A stretch of DNA of 17,457 bases from the NCBI GenBank assembly GCA_000310025.1, contig FN648943.1, positions 1,978 to 19,434 of the forward strand, in the 5' to 3' direction. Positions 1 to 10,885 of the stretch are shown here, piece after piece. The number at the start of each line of letters is the position of its first letter. Within the stretch, counting starts at the first letter, position 1. The notes beneath the pieces are model-generated. The model was given only the letters and a program-made list of their open reading frames with translations. It did no database searches and had not been told where the DNA came from. The translations under genes and the position numbers were made by a program. Source of the DNA: Ectocarpus siliculosus. Taxonomy: Eukaryota; Sar; Phaeophyceae; Ectocarpales; Ectocarpaceae.

Positions 1-2
1 GA

Positions 3-1310
3 GAGAAGGGTCACCAGGCGGCCGCCTGTACCAAGCCGGAGCCCCTGCGATGCGAGAAATGCCTGGGCTACGGACACGACAAGAGCAAGTGCTCGTCCGA
101 GCAGGCGGTGCTCGCGGTGGAGCTGCCGGTCTTGGACGCCACCGCACTGGACGTGGCAGAGGAGGCGCTAGTGGTCCGTGACTTCACAGGCGAGTGGAAC
201 AGAGTCGTTGATCGAGGGGGTGTAGAGCAGGCCAGGCAGGAAAGGTTTGTGGCCGATACCGGCGCAACCAACCACATGTTCCCGAGCGCTAACGCGTTCG
301 AAAACTACCATGAGTGCGATCGACGTTTGAGTGTCGCCGCAGGGAAGCAAGCCTTCGCCATAGTAGGATACGGCGACGTGAGGGTGACCATCGGTTCTCG
401 CGTTGGGACCACAGACCTGCTGTTGAAACGGGTCGCTCATGTGCCGGAGCTGAATTACAACCTCGTGTCCCTCACAGCCCTTTTGAAGCAAACCAAGGGC
501 CGCTTAGCCGCAGACGAGCGTGAGTTGGAGGTGTTCGTTGGTGGGGGGGAGTCGGTGTACTTCCCTCTATGGGGGGACCTGTTCGTTCAGACTGGTCACC
601 GCATAGACTCGGGTAGGGAACTAGCCTGTGCCATAATTGCTCCTGGTAACGCGAAAGCGAACCGCACCCCCGTTGACATCAACGACTTCCACTGCGCGCA
701 CGGCCACTCCCACGAGGTGCTGCTGAAGAACACGGCGAAGCAGCAAGGGGTGACGCTGGTGGGTCAGCTCCGGGAGTGCATGGGGTGCTCGACGGCAAAG
801 GGGCTATCCAAGCCCATCCCCAACAGGACGTCAACCCGAGCAGTTAAGAAACTGCAGAGAGTTTTCGTGGATTTGAGTGGGAAGGCAAGGGTGCAGAGCT
901 TGGGGGGGAAGTGGTACACTCTCAATGTAAGGGATGACTGCACGAGGTGGAACCGCGTCTACTTCTTGAAAAACAAGTCAGACGCTGCAGAGGCATTCGA
1001 GAGATACCTAGCGGAAAACAGGGCAGACGGAGCCCCATCCGAGGTCATGGTCGTGCGGTCTGACAACGGAGGAGAGTTTTTCGAGGGAGAGTTCGGAAAG
1101 CTGTGCCGCCAGTATTGCATCAAGCAGGAGTTCACCCCCGCATACAGCCCAGAATACAACGGTGTAGCTGAGAGAGCACTGGGACTGATAAAGGATGCAG
1201 CACTAGCCGCCCGCATACAAGCGCCGATTCTTTACCCCGAAGCACCAAGCTACCCCTCCCTTTGGGCCGAAGCCACAGCTTGGGCATGCAACGCCCTGAA
1301 CTGCACCCTC
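3..1310 (+). pseudogene. copia gag end, aspartic protease and integrase (frame segment 1)
   Basis: The frame is open from the window edge. It starts with the tail of one zinc knuckle (H then four residues then C) and a complete CCHC knuckle at 51-92 (CEKCLGYGHDKSKC), which bind nucleic acid in Gag. The protease active-site motif DTGA is at 255-266. A GAG-pre-integrase zinc region (FHCAHGHSH ... CMGC) lies at about 690-790. The integrase core carries its D, D, E triad at 870-872 (FVDLSG), 1062-1064 (SDNGGEF) and 1170-1172 (NGVAERA). After about 1310 homologous protein continues in another frame, so the frame's own continuation to 1490 is not real coding sequence. Confidence 0.88.
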
Positions 1311-1935
1311 CACCACATCCAACCCGGACAAGAAATCGCCGTACGAAATGTGGCACGGGCACCCACCTCCCCCAGAGGCGACGTACCCGTTCCTCAAACC
1401 CGCCGTATACAAGGTCAAGCGCACGCACAAGTCAGAGCCGAAAGCAAAAAAGTGTTTTTACCTCGGCCCTGGAATCAACACAAACCGTGATTGCGTGCGC
1501 ATCCTGAACGAAAAACGCCAAGCGATCACCACTCGCAACTTCACCTGGCAATCTGTGCCTGCCGCCCCGACCGCGCACCCCCAGCCGCTGCCTCCCATTG
1601 CAGAGGAGGACGAGGAGCTCACGACTGGGGAGCACGAGGGCGGAGGGGGTGCGTCATGCCACGGTGGAGGGAGGGCGGAGGGAGAACCTGAGGATGGAGG
1701 TTTCCACCTTGACACGACGGCAAACCCGGGGCCCGCGGAGCCGCCCGCGCGCGATGCGCCGGCGGCGCCGCCGGCCGCGCCCCAGGAGTCGGGCGCGGGC
1801 GACGCTGGCGATGGCGCCCCCTCGAGCAGGGAGGGCGCGAGCGTCGCCCCATCTACCACGTCGACCGGGATGGCCGATGTGGGCGGCGGCGAGGACGACC
1901 GCCGCCGCAGCAACAGCAGCAGCAAGCAGCAGCAG
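1300..1935 (+). pseudogene. copia integrase C-terminus and linker (frame segment 2)
   Basis: From about 1300 the coding frame moves by one base. The new frame reads DKKSPYEMWHG at 1327-1359 and then VYKVKRTHKSEPKAKKCFYL, typical of the integrase C-terminal region of copia elements. It passes into a low-complexity acidic, Pro, Gly and Ala linker, which usually joins integrase to RT. The frame ends its meaningful part in a CAG/AGC-rich stretch near 1905-1945, where protein-like sequence continues one frame further on. Confidence 0.75.
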
Positions 1936-1975
1936 CAGCAGCGGTGGCGGCAGCGACAGCGACAGCGGCAGCGAC
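1905..1975 (+). repeat. CAG/AGC-type microsatellite with CGACAG-like tail in the copia linker
   Basis: The stretch is a run of AGC/CAG triplets followed by gcgacagcgacagcggcagcg-like units. The frame change between linker segments falls here, which fits replication slippage. Confidence 0.8.
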
Positions 1976-2763
1976 ACGGATATTCCGGCGCTCCGCGGGC
2001 CCGAGGAACGGAGGCTCGCCCGCTTTGGCGAGCCGGCCGAACTCACCAGCCGCCGACTCAGGGAGAACCCTCGCCGGAACACGAGGTACGAGTCGTCAAC
2101 GAGTGCCGAAGGTCTGCTCGCCCGCCATGCATCGGCGGCCGGGCTGCCCACCCTGCCCATCACCAGCACGGAGGAGTACACCCACTGGATGCTCGCGTGT
2201 GTGGTCGACGTGGTGGAAGGGCTAGAGGCGAGGGCGGTGCAAGCGCTGCTGTGCGAGCGCGCGGAGGAGGCCAACATCGCGCGCCAAGAGGCAGAGGACT
2301 TCCTGCTGGGAGCGGAGGACCTCGTGCTCAACTCTCCAGACGCCTTCGTGAGGGCCCTGGCGTCGACCGAGCTGAGTACAGAATCCCCCATAGGCAAGCG
2401 TCCGAGTGACGTTGAATCCCCCCCCATGACCGTAGCCGGCGTTGCCAAGTCTGTGTACAGAGAGGGGTGGGAACAGGCCATGAGGGAAGAGTTCGATGGA
2501 CACTTGGACACGGGAACGTTTTCATTCGTAGACGGTACGCCAGAGGGGCGTAGACCTGTGAGTTCTAAGTGGCGTTTTACTTGGAAGACGAACAAGGAGG
2601 GGAAAATCGAGAAGTTCAAAGCGCGTCTGGTCGCTAGGGGTTTTTCGCAAATTCCGAATGTGGACTACTTCTACTCATCCTCCCCTTGCCCATCATCCGC
2701 ATCCATTAAACTGATGCTTGCGGTAGCCAATGAGAAATCATTGAAACTCAACCACTGGGATGC
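1935..2763 (+). pseudogene. copia linker and reverse transcriptase N-terminus (frame segment 3)
   Basis: This frame carries the end of the linker, with an Asp-Ser-rich stretch, and the start of the copia-type RT (RVT_2 family): EGWEQAMREEFDGHLDTGTF at about 2461-2520, then SKWRFTWKTNKEGKIEKFKA and ARLVARGFSQ. It stops at the first RT carboxylate motif. The inverted copy reads HWDVKQAF here, while this copy lacks five bases right after the Asp codon. That deletion throws the rest of RT into the next frame. Confidence 0.85.
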
Positions 2764-3956
2764 AGGCGTTTACACACGCTAAGTTAGACGAGGATGTGTT
2801 CTTGAGGCTCCCCGCGGGGTGCGGGGAAAAATCCCACAAAGTTGTGAAGGCTGAGCGTGCTATTTACGGCTTGAAGCAGAGCGGCAGGCAGTGGGGGTAC
2901 CACGCTGCCGACACGCTTGTAGAAAACGGGTTCGAGCAGTGCAAGGCGGACCCGTGCGTCTTCCGCAAGATGAAAGACGATGTCGTGGTGATGATTATCG
3001 TGATTTATGTGGATGACATTTTGGTGGCTGGGTCTGATGATGATTGCAAGGAGTTGCTCGCTTCCCTCAACAAGGCATTCCCCACCAAAGACCTTGGAGA
3101 GTGTGTGTGGTTCGACGGGTGTGCCGTTGAGAGAGACCTAGAGGCTGGGACCCTTAGAATCTCCCAAACCGCGTACATTGACAGCATCGTGAATCGCTTT
3201 GATGTGGAATCGACCTCCCCCATCCCTGCTTCCCCTGGTGCTGACCTAGGACCGAAGCGAGATGACGAAAGTGGAGGGGAGTGGCCGGTGAGGGAGGCCA
3301 TCGGCAGCATGATGTGGGTGTCGACGTTCTCGCGCCCGGACATCTCGTTCGCTGTGCGTGCGGTAGCGCGCCACGCCCATGCCCCTGCCGAGAGGCACTG
3401 GAAGGCGATACGGAAGATCCTCGCCTACCTCAAAGAGACGAGGGACCTCGGGATCACCTACAAACGGGGATCGGGGCTGGGGCTGGCGGTGTACGTGGAC
3501 GCTAGCTACGCCGACGCTGAGGATAGACGTTCGGTGTCAGGGCTGGCAACAACGGTTGGAGGGACCGCCATTAGCCACGGTAGCAAGACGCAAGCTATCG
3601 TATCTTTGTCGTCTACGGAGGCAGAGCACATTGCTGCCGGAGAGGGTGTGAAAGAAGCTTTGTTTGTGCGTGCAGTGCTTTCGTTTATTGCCCCAGAGAC
3701 CAGCGGCGGTAGCATTCAGGTCCTTGAGGACAATCAGGGGGCCATGGCTTTGGTGCAGAACCCCCTTAGCTCAGCGCGTAGCAAGCACATCGACGTGCGG
3801 TACCACTTCATTCGTGGATTGTTTAGGTCGGGTGACATCTCGATCAAGTTTGTGTCGACGTCGGAGCAACATGCAGACATGCTCACCAAGGCTCTTAGCA
3901 AGAGCAACCTGCAGTACCACCGGAAAAAGCTGATGAATTTGCCGGAGCTTCTGTAG
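2763..3956 (+). pseudogene. copia reverse transcriptase C-terminal part and RNase H (frame segment 4)
   Basis: The frame is open from the 5-bp deletion to TAG at 3954-3956. The RT motif YVDD is at 3006-3017. RNase H acidic positions are visible at 3498-3500 (VYVDASYAD), 3618-3626 (STEAEH), 3729-3731 (EDNQGA) and 3792-3794 (KHIDVRYH). The motif usually read TEAEY has His in place of Tyr here; the inverted copy keeps Tyr. The ATG at 2760 arises only at the deletion and is not a natural start. At the protein level it matches the inverted copy almost residue for residue. Confidence 0.88.
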
Positions 3957-4443
3957 GATTTTCTAGCGCTTGGGGAAGGTCATGTATACCATGCGGGGAA
4001 AGATGCATTACTGTCGCGGGCTGTGTCCCAATGGCAGGAGTAGGAGGCTTGCCTCGCATTCTTGTCTTCGCCTTGGCCTTCCTGATAAGTGCGGCCGTTG
4101 TGATCCGCCGTGATAGCAATGGTTTGTGTTGGATGGGATTTATTTTCGAGGGGTTTTGCCCGGGCGCCGGGTTTCCCCTCGACCACCGTATTGGCATTTT
4201 ATTGATGTATCCGGGGTGTTTTTGCCCCACTGATGGTTAGTCACTTGCGTGAAGAACCAGGGAGGGTGTTCGTGGGTCTACGGACATGGTTTGGATATGT
4301 TAGCCGTACGTACAAGTGTGACGCAGATGGTGTAGAACCTTTTAGGTAGGGGTACGGTGATGATGCACCGGGGCCCCCTTTTGTTGTGTGCAGCAGCCCT
4401 GCTGCCACTCCTCCTCTCTGAGCACGACAGCGCCCTGGGTACG
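3957..4443 (+). mobile_element. copia 3' untranslated region and 3' LTR (boundaries uncertain)
   Basis: This is the segment between the pol stop and the point where similarity to the second copy ends. Purine-rich runs at about 3970-3979 and 3993-4003 are candidate polypurine tracts; the second is followed by TG at 4004. If the LTR starts there it would be about 440 bp, but the end (…CTGGGTACG) is not the canonical CA. The last 67 bp (4377-4443) also occur at 15966-16032 in inverted orientation, without indels. Confidence 0.55.
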
Positions 4444-5840
4444 GGCGTTGCCTCATCGTCTGAAGTTAATACACTACACAAACAATACCCGATAAGTACG
4501 CGGAGTACGGCCGACAAACATATGTCTAGGGTGAAACTCAATTTCCCGCCGATCCCAGCGCCTACAGCACACCGAGGTCACCAACTGAGCCTTTTGGTCG
4601 CCATGGAATCGAACACCTGGGGTCAACCCTTGAAAATTATGGCATCTCCACCCACAGCTAGGCCGAACTGGCTCGGCAGATTCTAGACGTCAAGCAACAA
4701 TACAACACCATTACAACCCGATACCATGGACACTCGATCCTGGAAGCCGCGTGTGCTCTCTGTTTAACCTTTCGGCAGGCCTTTCGGCGTCACGTTTTCT
4801 ATTGCCAAGAACTCGGTTTGGAAGATCGAAACAGGCGGGAACAACTGTTACTGGTGTTGCCAACCATGCTCGTAACACCGACACCTACAGTCCCTCTCTA
4901 CGCTAAATGCATCTCCACCAATGCGTCCTCCGCTACCATGCAACAGAATTTGGTCGGCCACAGAATCTTGTGCGTCACACACGCATAACCGAGCTTTCCG
5001 CGTGATTCTATTCCACGACCCGTTTATCCTACTCAGGACCCCAGCATGCACGAGAGCTCCCCTTCATAATTTCCTACGACTACCCGGCTTGATGCTCATC
5101 ATACTGACCCAGACTCAGGTATCCAGTTAAGACACTGACTGGCCAGTCCTCGCAACTAAGGGAGTTGACTTCGCCCACACACAACATAATATAAGTAGAC
5201 GGCACAGCGCAGAAGAAGACTCAACGAACAAAGTACAGTGATGTTGGGCATGTAAACCACAACTAGTTACTTCAATCTCGCGTTCCCTCCGGTGCGGTGG
5301 CCTGCGTACTAAGCAGAGCCCGCGAAACGAAACCCAACAAAAACCCCGCTAAAGGGAAGCGTCACACCGCGAAGTTGAAGATAGCACTCGTGTAACGACT
5401 AGAAATGCGTGCGCAAAAAAATTATCAAAACACTATGTAGTACCTAGTGAGTGGGGTGGGTGGGTGAGTGAACGTCGGGGGGAATGAACAGATTCATCCC
5501 GCCTGCCACACGTCAAGCTGGACAACTCTCATCAGCTAGCATGTAACGGCTGTGCCCTATACCTGCAGCCACTGCATTGAATGCATCGTGCTGCTGCGAA
5601 GCACCGTGCACTCAACGACTTCTGCTGTAGCAATGTGCGATCCATGCGCAGAAATGTTGAGCACTACTGCCAACCAGGTTTTCCCGGCCCCGGAACCTTA
5701 ATTCCTTCACCCGTTTGTCGACTCCATAGGGTTGTGGCGAGAGAAGGCTCGACTGAGTTGAAGATAGACGCTACTCATAGCTTTTTGGTTCAGGTTGAAA
5801 GGGCAGAAAAACGACCCCGCTGGCTATGTATTTTGTCAAC
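4444..5840. other. Intergenic stretch, no gene seen; probable 3' UTR of the minus-strand gene
   Basis: No reading frame here has protein-like composition or a recognisable motif. It lies between the copia end and the stop codon of the minus-strand gene, so its right part is presumably transcribed as 3' UTR; no polyadenylation signal could be assigned with confidence. A G-run cluster at 5453-5482 is the only distinctive pattern. Confidence 0.5.
5453..5482 (+). repeat. G-run cluster, possible G-quadruplex
   Basis: Four runs of three or more G occur in 30 bases: 5453-5456, 5458-5460, 5462-5464 and 5477-5482. The loops are 1, 1 and 12 bases. If transcribed from the minus strand it would be a C-rich element in the 3' UTR. 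The pattern is seen directly; folding is inferred. Confidence 0.4.
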
Positions 5841-5948
5841 CTAGTGCACAGTCGAGGACCACAAAAGGTAGGCCGCGGACAGCGCCGCAGAACCTAGGTT
5901 GAACACCGGAGCCAGCTGAAGAGCACCGTCCCCGTCGCCATCGACTTC
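5841..5948 (-). CDS. Exon 10: acidic stretch and hydrophobic C-terminus, stop TAG
   Basis: Residues 665-699 and stop. It reads EVDGDGDGALQLAPVFN, then LGSAALSAAYLLW and a short tail SSTVH. A small-residue/Asp-Gly stretch followed by a terminal hydrophobic segment resembles a GPI-attachment signal; a short membrane anchor is the alternative. The acceptor GATAG follows a long pyrimidine tract that includes ten C in a row (plus 6007-6016). The phase 0 start fits exon 9. Confidence 0.7.
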   Translation of the reverse strand, partial: EVDGDGDGALQLAPVFNLGSAALSAAYLLWSSTVH

Positions 5949-8900
5949 CTATCACGACAGGCAGGTTCGGAGACAAAACGCGCCAAGAGGGATGAGGAAG
6001 AGAAGCGGGGGGGGGGAAGAAAAGCCGCGAATCATATGTTTCTTGTCCGCTCGTAGCCCCGGAAATCATTGATGCTACGCTACGAGGTAGACAAGCACTA
6101 GATCATATGCACCAGGGCCAGATCGAATGTGAGCTACCTTTCTGACTTTCGACTCCATGCCAAGGGCGACAAACGCTTCGATAGAAAAGGCTGCATGCCT
6201 TTCACAATAATTAAGAGATGACAGCCGGTACGAGTTGAAGCGCTACTGAGCGCTGGTGCATCCACATTCAGTCATAATGCGCAAAGGTGAACCTACTCAT
6301 ATCTGGATGTCATAGCTCGGGGAATTGCCTCTTGGAGTACGCTTCGAGCTTAACTGCCCGGGATGGTAGACTCATATCTTCACGAGAAAAAGGAACACAA
6401 TTACTGCTGCGTGAGATTTGTTTCCGAGGCTACACCCATCCTATCACTATGATCGCGACCTGTTCAGCATACACTTCTCTGAACTGTACACCGAAGGGCA
6501 GGGCTGACCAATATTTGGCATGGTTAGAGTGGTATCGCTGTGGTCGTGCGCCAACGGGAGAACACGCTGCATGCCCTAACTTCGTCGTGAGTGAGACCTT
6601 GTCGAGGCCGGCCCGAGGGAAGACCGCCTCCAAAACGGCGAAATCAGCGTATGTCATTGGCAGCGCGAAAGAATTGCCTCATACGAAACAAATGGAAGCA
6701 GCACTACCGTCTCAAAACCTCAAACTCAACGGCAGTACAAGGTCCTCCAGAGGGGATGGGGTCCCATCTTACCGTGCAAAGGTCTTCGATGTCATCGCAG
6801 GTCGCCGACTCTCCGCTAACTCGGATGTAGAGGTACTCAGCCCTCTCGTCGTTGGTGCAGTACACCCGCAGGCGGACGATCCTGTTCTCCAACAGTCCCC
6901 GGAGGTTAGGCTCCCAGTTGGCCTGTATCGTGGCTGCGTATAGGTCTCTCTGGGTCGGGTAGAAGACGTGCTTGAGCTCGTGGGTGTCCCCGTCAGACTT
7001 GACAAACTGCGGTGTTTCCCGCCAGAGGTACAGCAGACAGGAGAACGAAAGAGCAGAGCGAAGAACGGCCGAGTAGAAAAGAGTAACGCGGAGGACGTGG
7101 GTGAAAGGGTACAGAAGCGAGCCTCTAAAAGCCATCGTTGCTCCCACCAGGCAGGCATGGCGTAGAGCCCGGCTCTCGGTTGAGGCGGAAAGAGCAGTCT
7201 CAAATACCCGTGGGCGCTGGATTGATAACCGCTCGGCCGCCGGCGGCCATGGAGGTCAGCCCACTATGCGAACTGGTTGGTTCGCAGCCAACAAATGCGT
7301 GGCGGGTGCTTGTGGCCCACAACGTCGCGTCGTCTTGGCTATCTCGGTCCTCTCAAATGGAGCGGTGAGTAATTTATTTCACCCCGCTGCCTTTTCGCGG
7401 TGACGTCTATAGCGGCTTTTGTGATCAGGTAAGTAAGCTTGGATAAACTCGCCTCGTCTACCCTCCTCTCTTGACACGGTCTCCCCTTACCTCGGTCTTT
7501 GGCACCGCCGAAGCACAAACGTTACTCTCAGGGCATCGGCCTACACCAACCTGTCCGAAACATATATCACCCCCGATAATGCCACATTAATAACCCTAAT
7601 AGAGGACCGAGTTTTCTTTCTCCCATTCATGGTGATGTTCATGGTGATGGTCCTTCTATCGGATGCTTCCTCACCGCGTTGTACCAGTAGCCGTCCTCTC
7701 CCGAGTACTCCCGCCGAATCTCCGTTGCAGTAGGTCTCCGTCGTTGCTCCGGTCTTGGTGACCACGGAGTTACTCGTCGTCAAGAGGACGTCCCCGGGCG
7801 AGTTGGGCACGGCCTCCGGAATGTCGAACGAAGGCAACGCCGGGTCGGAGAACCGGTACCCGGCCGCGGCTCCGTCGACGTCCGGGGACCAGTTGGTGAA
7901 CCTGCGGCGCAACCGCGACGTGGTGACAGATAGATCCAATAGTTTTTGTCGTTTATTCTCAAAGTACTCTGAAAAACGCAGGGAAATTCCCGGAAAACCC
8001 GGTGTAGCTTTGTTGGGGGGCGGTTGAAGTTTGGTTTCGCTAGGCAGAGATACCCAAAGCATCAATAGGACTTGCATCGGTCATGCGCTTTAGTTTCGAA
8101 AGGTCAACGGGCGGTCACCGATAGCTTGTGTATTCTCGTGGGAGAAAGTCCCTTCAGGTCGTGGTTGATTCGGCGATTTTTTAGAGACATCATCCATCGA
8201 TCCCGCTTCTTCCGGCACCAGGAGGCAAGGGAGCGGGGGGAAGGGGAGAAGAGGGAGCTTAAGGGCGAGCGTGTGGGTATTGTAGTGACGGGCACAGTAC
8301 GGTTTGCCGCAGCTCTTAATTCTGGAGAGAATATTACTGCACTATTTTTGTCAAGGATGGAAGTGTTCAGTTGATCCTACTCTCTGGTTGGCCACGTCAA
8401 CACCAACTCTTTTTGTTCAGGTTGCTGCCCGTTGTTGTCGAGGATGGCGGTGTGCCGAACCCCTCTTCCGATCCTCGGGTGCGAGACAAATAGCACCCTA
8501 TACAACGGAAAACGCACTAGTTCCCTCTCGTGTGGCTAGGCGAGGAGATGATCGGACGGCGTTTCGAGTGGGAGGCGATGGGTACACTCGACCGCTACTC
8601 ATTAGCCGGTTTTCAACTAACGTCGGCTCGAAGATGACGCAAGAGTCGACGACGACGTTGTCCTCCGGGCACGTCAAGATCAGCTTTACGTAGTTGTACT
8701 GCAGCTGGTTGTAGAGGCTGGGAGCCATCCACGACTCGATCTCCGTCACCCACAGCTCGTTCACCCCGTCTACCAAGCTCATGTAGAACATGTCTAGGTC
8801 GTGGGACTCTCCATCGATGGTCTCGAACGTCGACCGCCATTCCCCGTTCTTGGGGTCCCAGAACTGGGCAGAGCTACCCGTGCAGCCGCGCTCCTCGTTC

Positions 8901-10845
8901 TCTTCTAGTGCGTTCTCTGTTTTTCGGGTTGTGCGATGGGAGTAAAGGGACGCGGAATTCTGGCTATGGCCTGGCGTTTTTCTGCTATGTTGGGCGGGGA
9001 CTTGGGTGCGAGACTGGTACACCTTGGAGGTGGCGTTTCTGTCCAAGCAAACAACGCGCAAAAACTCAACCATCATGCATTGCCAAATCGTTAAACATTT
9101 CAACCGCGCAAAATGTAATTTCCATTGTCTCTGTTAGTCTAAAAACTCAAACGAAAACAGAGTACTTCTATTTTGGTCAGCCCTCTCCCGCCAGACAACA
9201 TCCCATGCTTGTTTGCGAAAACGGTAGCAGGAAACAGAGCAGTCGAAACGAATGCGTCTGAGATCCTTCGAATGATTGGGAGTGTGCGCAAAACCTGGGA
9301 TGAAATGTACAGATCGCGGGGCATATCAACCACCACGGGCACTGCTTGACCGATTCCCGCTCAACGGAAGCGGTCCGTACTGATTCAGGCCGTGACACAA
9401 CAGCCGGCCCCGTTCAAACCAACCTCTACCAGCTGTGCCGCCCGTCGGAACGGACGTTGTTTGGCTGGTACAACCCGCCATTCTTCATACAAAAACCACA
9501 TTGTTCTCCTACAAATAGTGTGGTCGTCAGCCTACATATAGTCTAGCCGCAACGCTTCATCCATGTAGTTTTGAGTGGCTTCACCCTCGTTTTCATTCCC
9601 GTCTGGGGATCACTCCAATGGTTCACGCAGTTTCACCGCTAGAGTGTAAGTCCCAAGGTTCATGTCCCCAGAAACGCGTTTCGCCTGTCATTGTCAGAGC
9701 TTGCATGTTCCAGGAAGCTCTCTGCACTTCACAGCTACAGCGATCAGGAGGGTTTTGTGTGTACGAAGCGACAAGCGTAGGCAAGCGATGCGGTGGGTTT
9801 CCGGTTTCTACCGCGGCCGTGCAGTCGTTAGCCCTAGCAACACTTTTCCCTCGTGGCCGATGTTTTCCTTTGGGAGGCGGCCCTTGCATGCCCCTCCAAT
9901 CAAAGGCGACAGACCCCTCCCCAAGAGAACCGGGGGAGGGGGCTGCGAGACTGAGAAAATCTAGCTCTGGTGCAATTCGGCAACGAACCATCCCCAAGGG
10001 TTGAAATGGAACGAGGGTTAGGCTCACGAGCTCGCGAGCGGGCCGCCCGCATCATCGCTTGCTCACTTGTGATAGCCTGTTGACGGAATTCATAAGTGCT
10101 CATCGCTCTGCTACCCCCGCAAATTTCGCCGTCGTCGCTCCCTGTGCACTCCATTTCACATTTCGCCGACTCGCCGAACATGAGGTAGTCGGCGTCGGCG
10201 TCCTCCGGACCGCACCAGCACTGTCTGGACCGCTGTGTCCCGAACTGCCTGGACCCGGCGCACAGTTCTCCGCAGAGCTGCGCGGGCCGCCGCCACCCCG
10301 TCACGAGCAAGGATATTAGCGGCGCGATCGCCCCGTCAACACACGGAAGAGAAACGAATTCGTCCGCGAGAAGAGAGGTATGTTTGTCCATCAAAAATAT
10401 TTTTCCACGTGTGGTCAACTCCGCGGTACCAGAGGGTTGATCGCGTCACTCTTTTTGCATACATTGTAGTGTGCGGAATAGCCATATTTTCGATGGGTTT
10501 TGTCACCACTGGAAATATACCAAACAATTGGAATTATGTCGTATGTAGAGCAGGTGAAGCATGGGATGAACCGAAGTCCGTCTCGTGAGATCTGGATACA
10601 GCTCGCTGTTCGGCTCGCTGAGCACCTCACGGCAGATCGCGTTTGGTGCAGGTGCGGCGAAACCGACATGGTCCATCCCAGTTTTTAATGTGAGACGAGG
10701 GTCTACACAGTGCGATTTGTCATTTTTACTGATAATCCTCGACGCTGCCCGCTCGCTCTCCGCGTTTCACGCGAGGCTGGACACAACACAAAACACAACA
10801 AAACAACGACAAAAAGCAACAACAACTACTACCACGACTATGACT

Positions 10846-10885
<40 letters not shown>

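Larger units (their letters stand above)
1..4443 (+). mobile_element. Ty1/copia LTR retrotransposon, 5'-truncated by window edge, decayed
   Basis: The order gag zinc knuckle, aspartic protease, integrase, reverse transcriptase, RNase H is that of Ty1/copia elements (integrase before RT). The 5' LTR, primer binding site and most of gag lie outside the window. The reading frame is broken at about 1300-1325, within the CAG-rich tract near 1905-1945, and at 2763, so this copy cannot make its polyprotein. The 3' end is set at 4443 because similarity to the inverted copy at 15966-17457 stops there and the two flanks then differ. The usual TG...CA LTR ends could not be placed. Confidence 0.9.

Noticed and set aside
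1654-2619. 321-residue minus-strand open frame in the copia region
   Set aside because: It is the antisense shadow of the linker and RT sequence; composition is low-complexity Ser, Arg and Leu.
4600-4640. tRNA T-loop-like sequence on the minus strand (GTTCGATTCC)
   Set aside because: The five-base T stem does not pair and no cloverleaf can be built around it.
6287-6943. 218-residue plus-strand open frame
   Set aside because: It overlaps exon 9 antisense and intron 9, has no recognisable domain, and its last third is the reverse complement of a well-supported exon.
8622-8700. Extending exon 7 through its open frame to about 8498
   Set aside because: The extra sequence matches no repeat copy, and no donor there gives the phase 2 end that exon 8 needs.
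10540-10690. Candidate WSC first-half exon on the minus strand just upstream of exon 6
   Set aside because: It lacks the Gly-Cys-aromatic and Met-Thr signatures; 11124-11039 matches perfectly in motif and phase.
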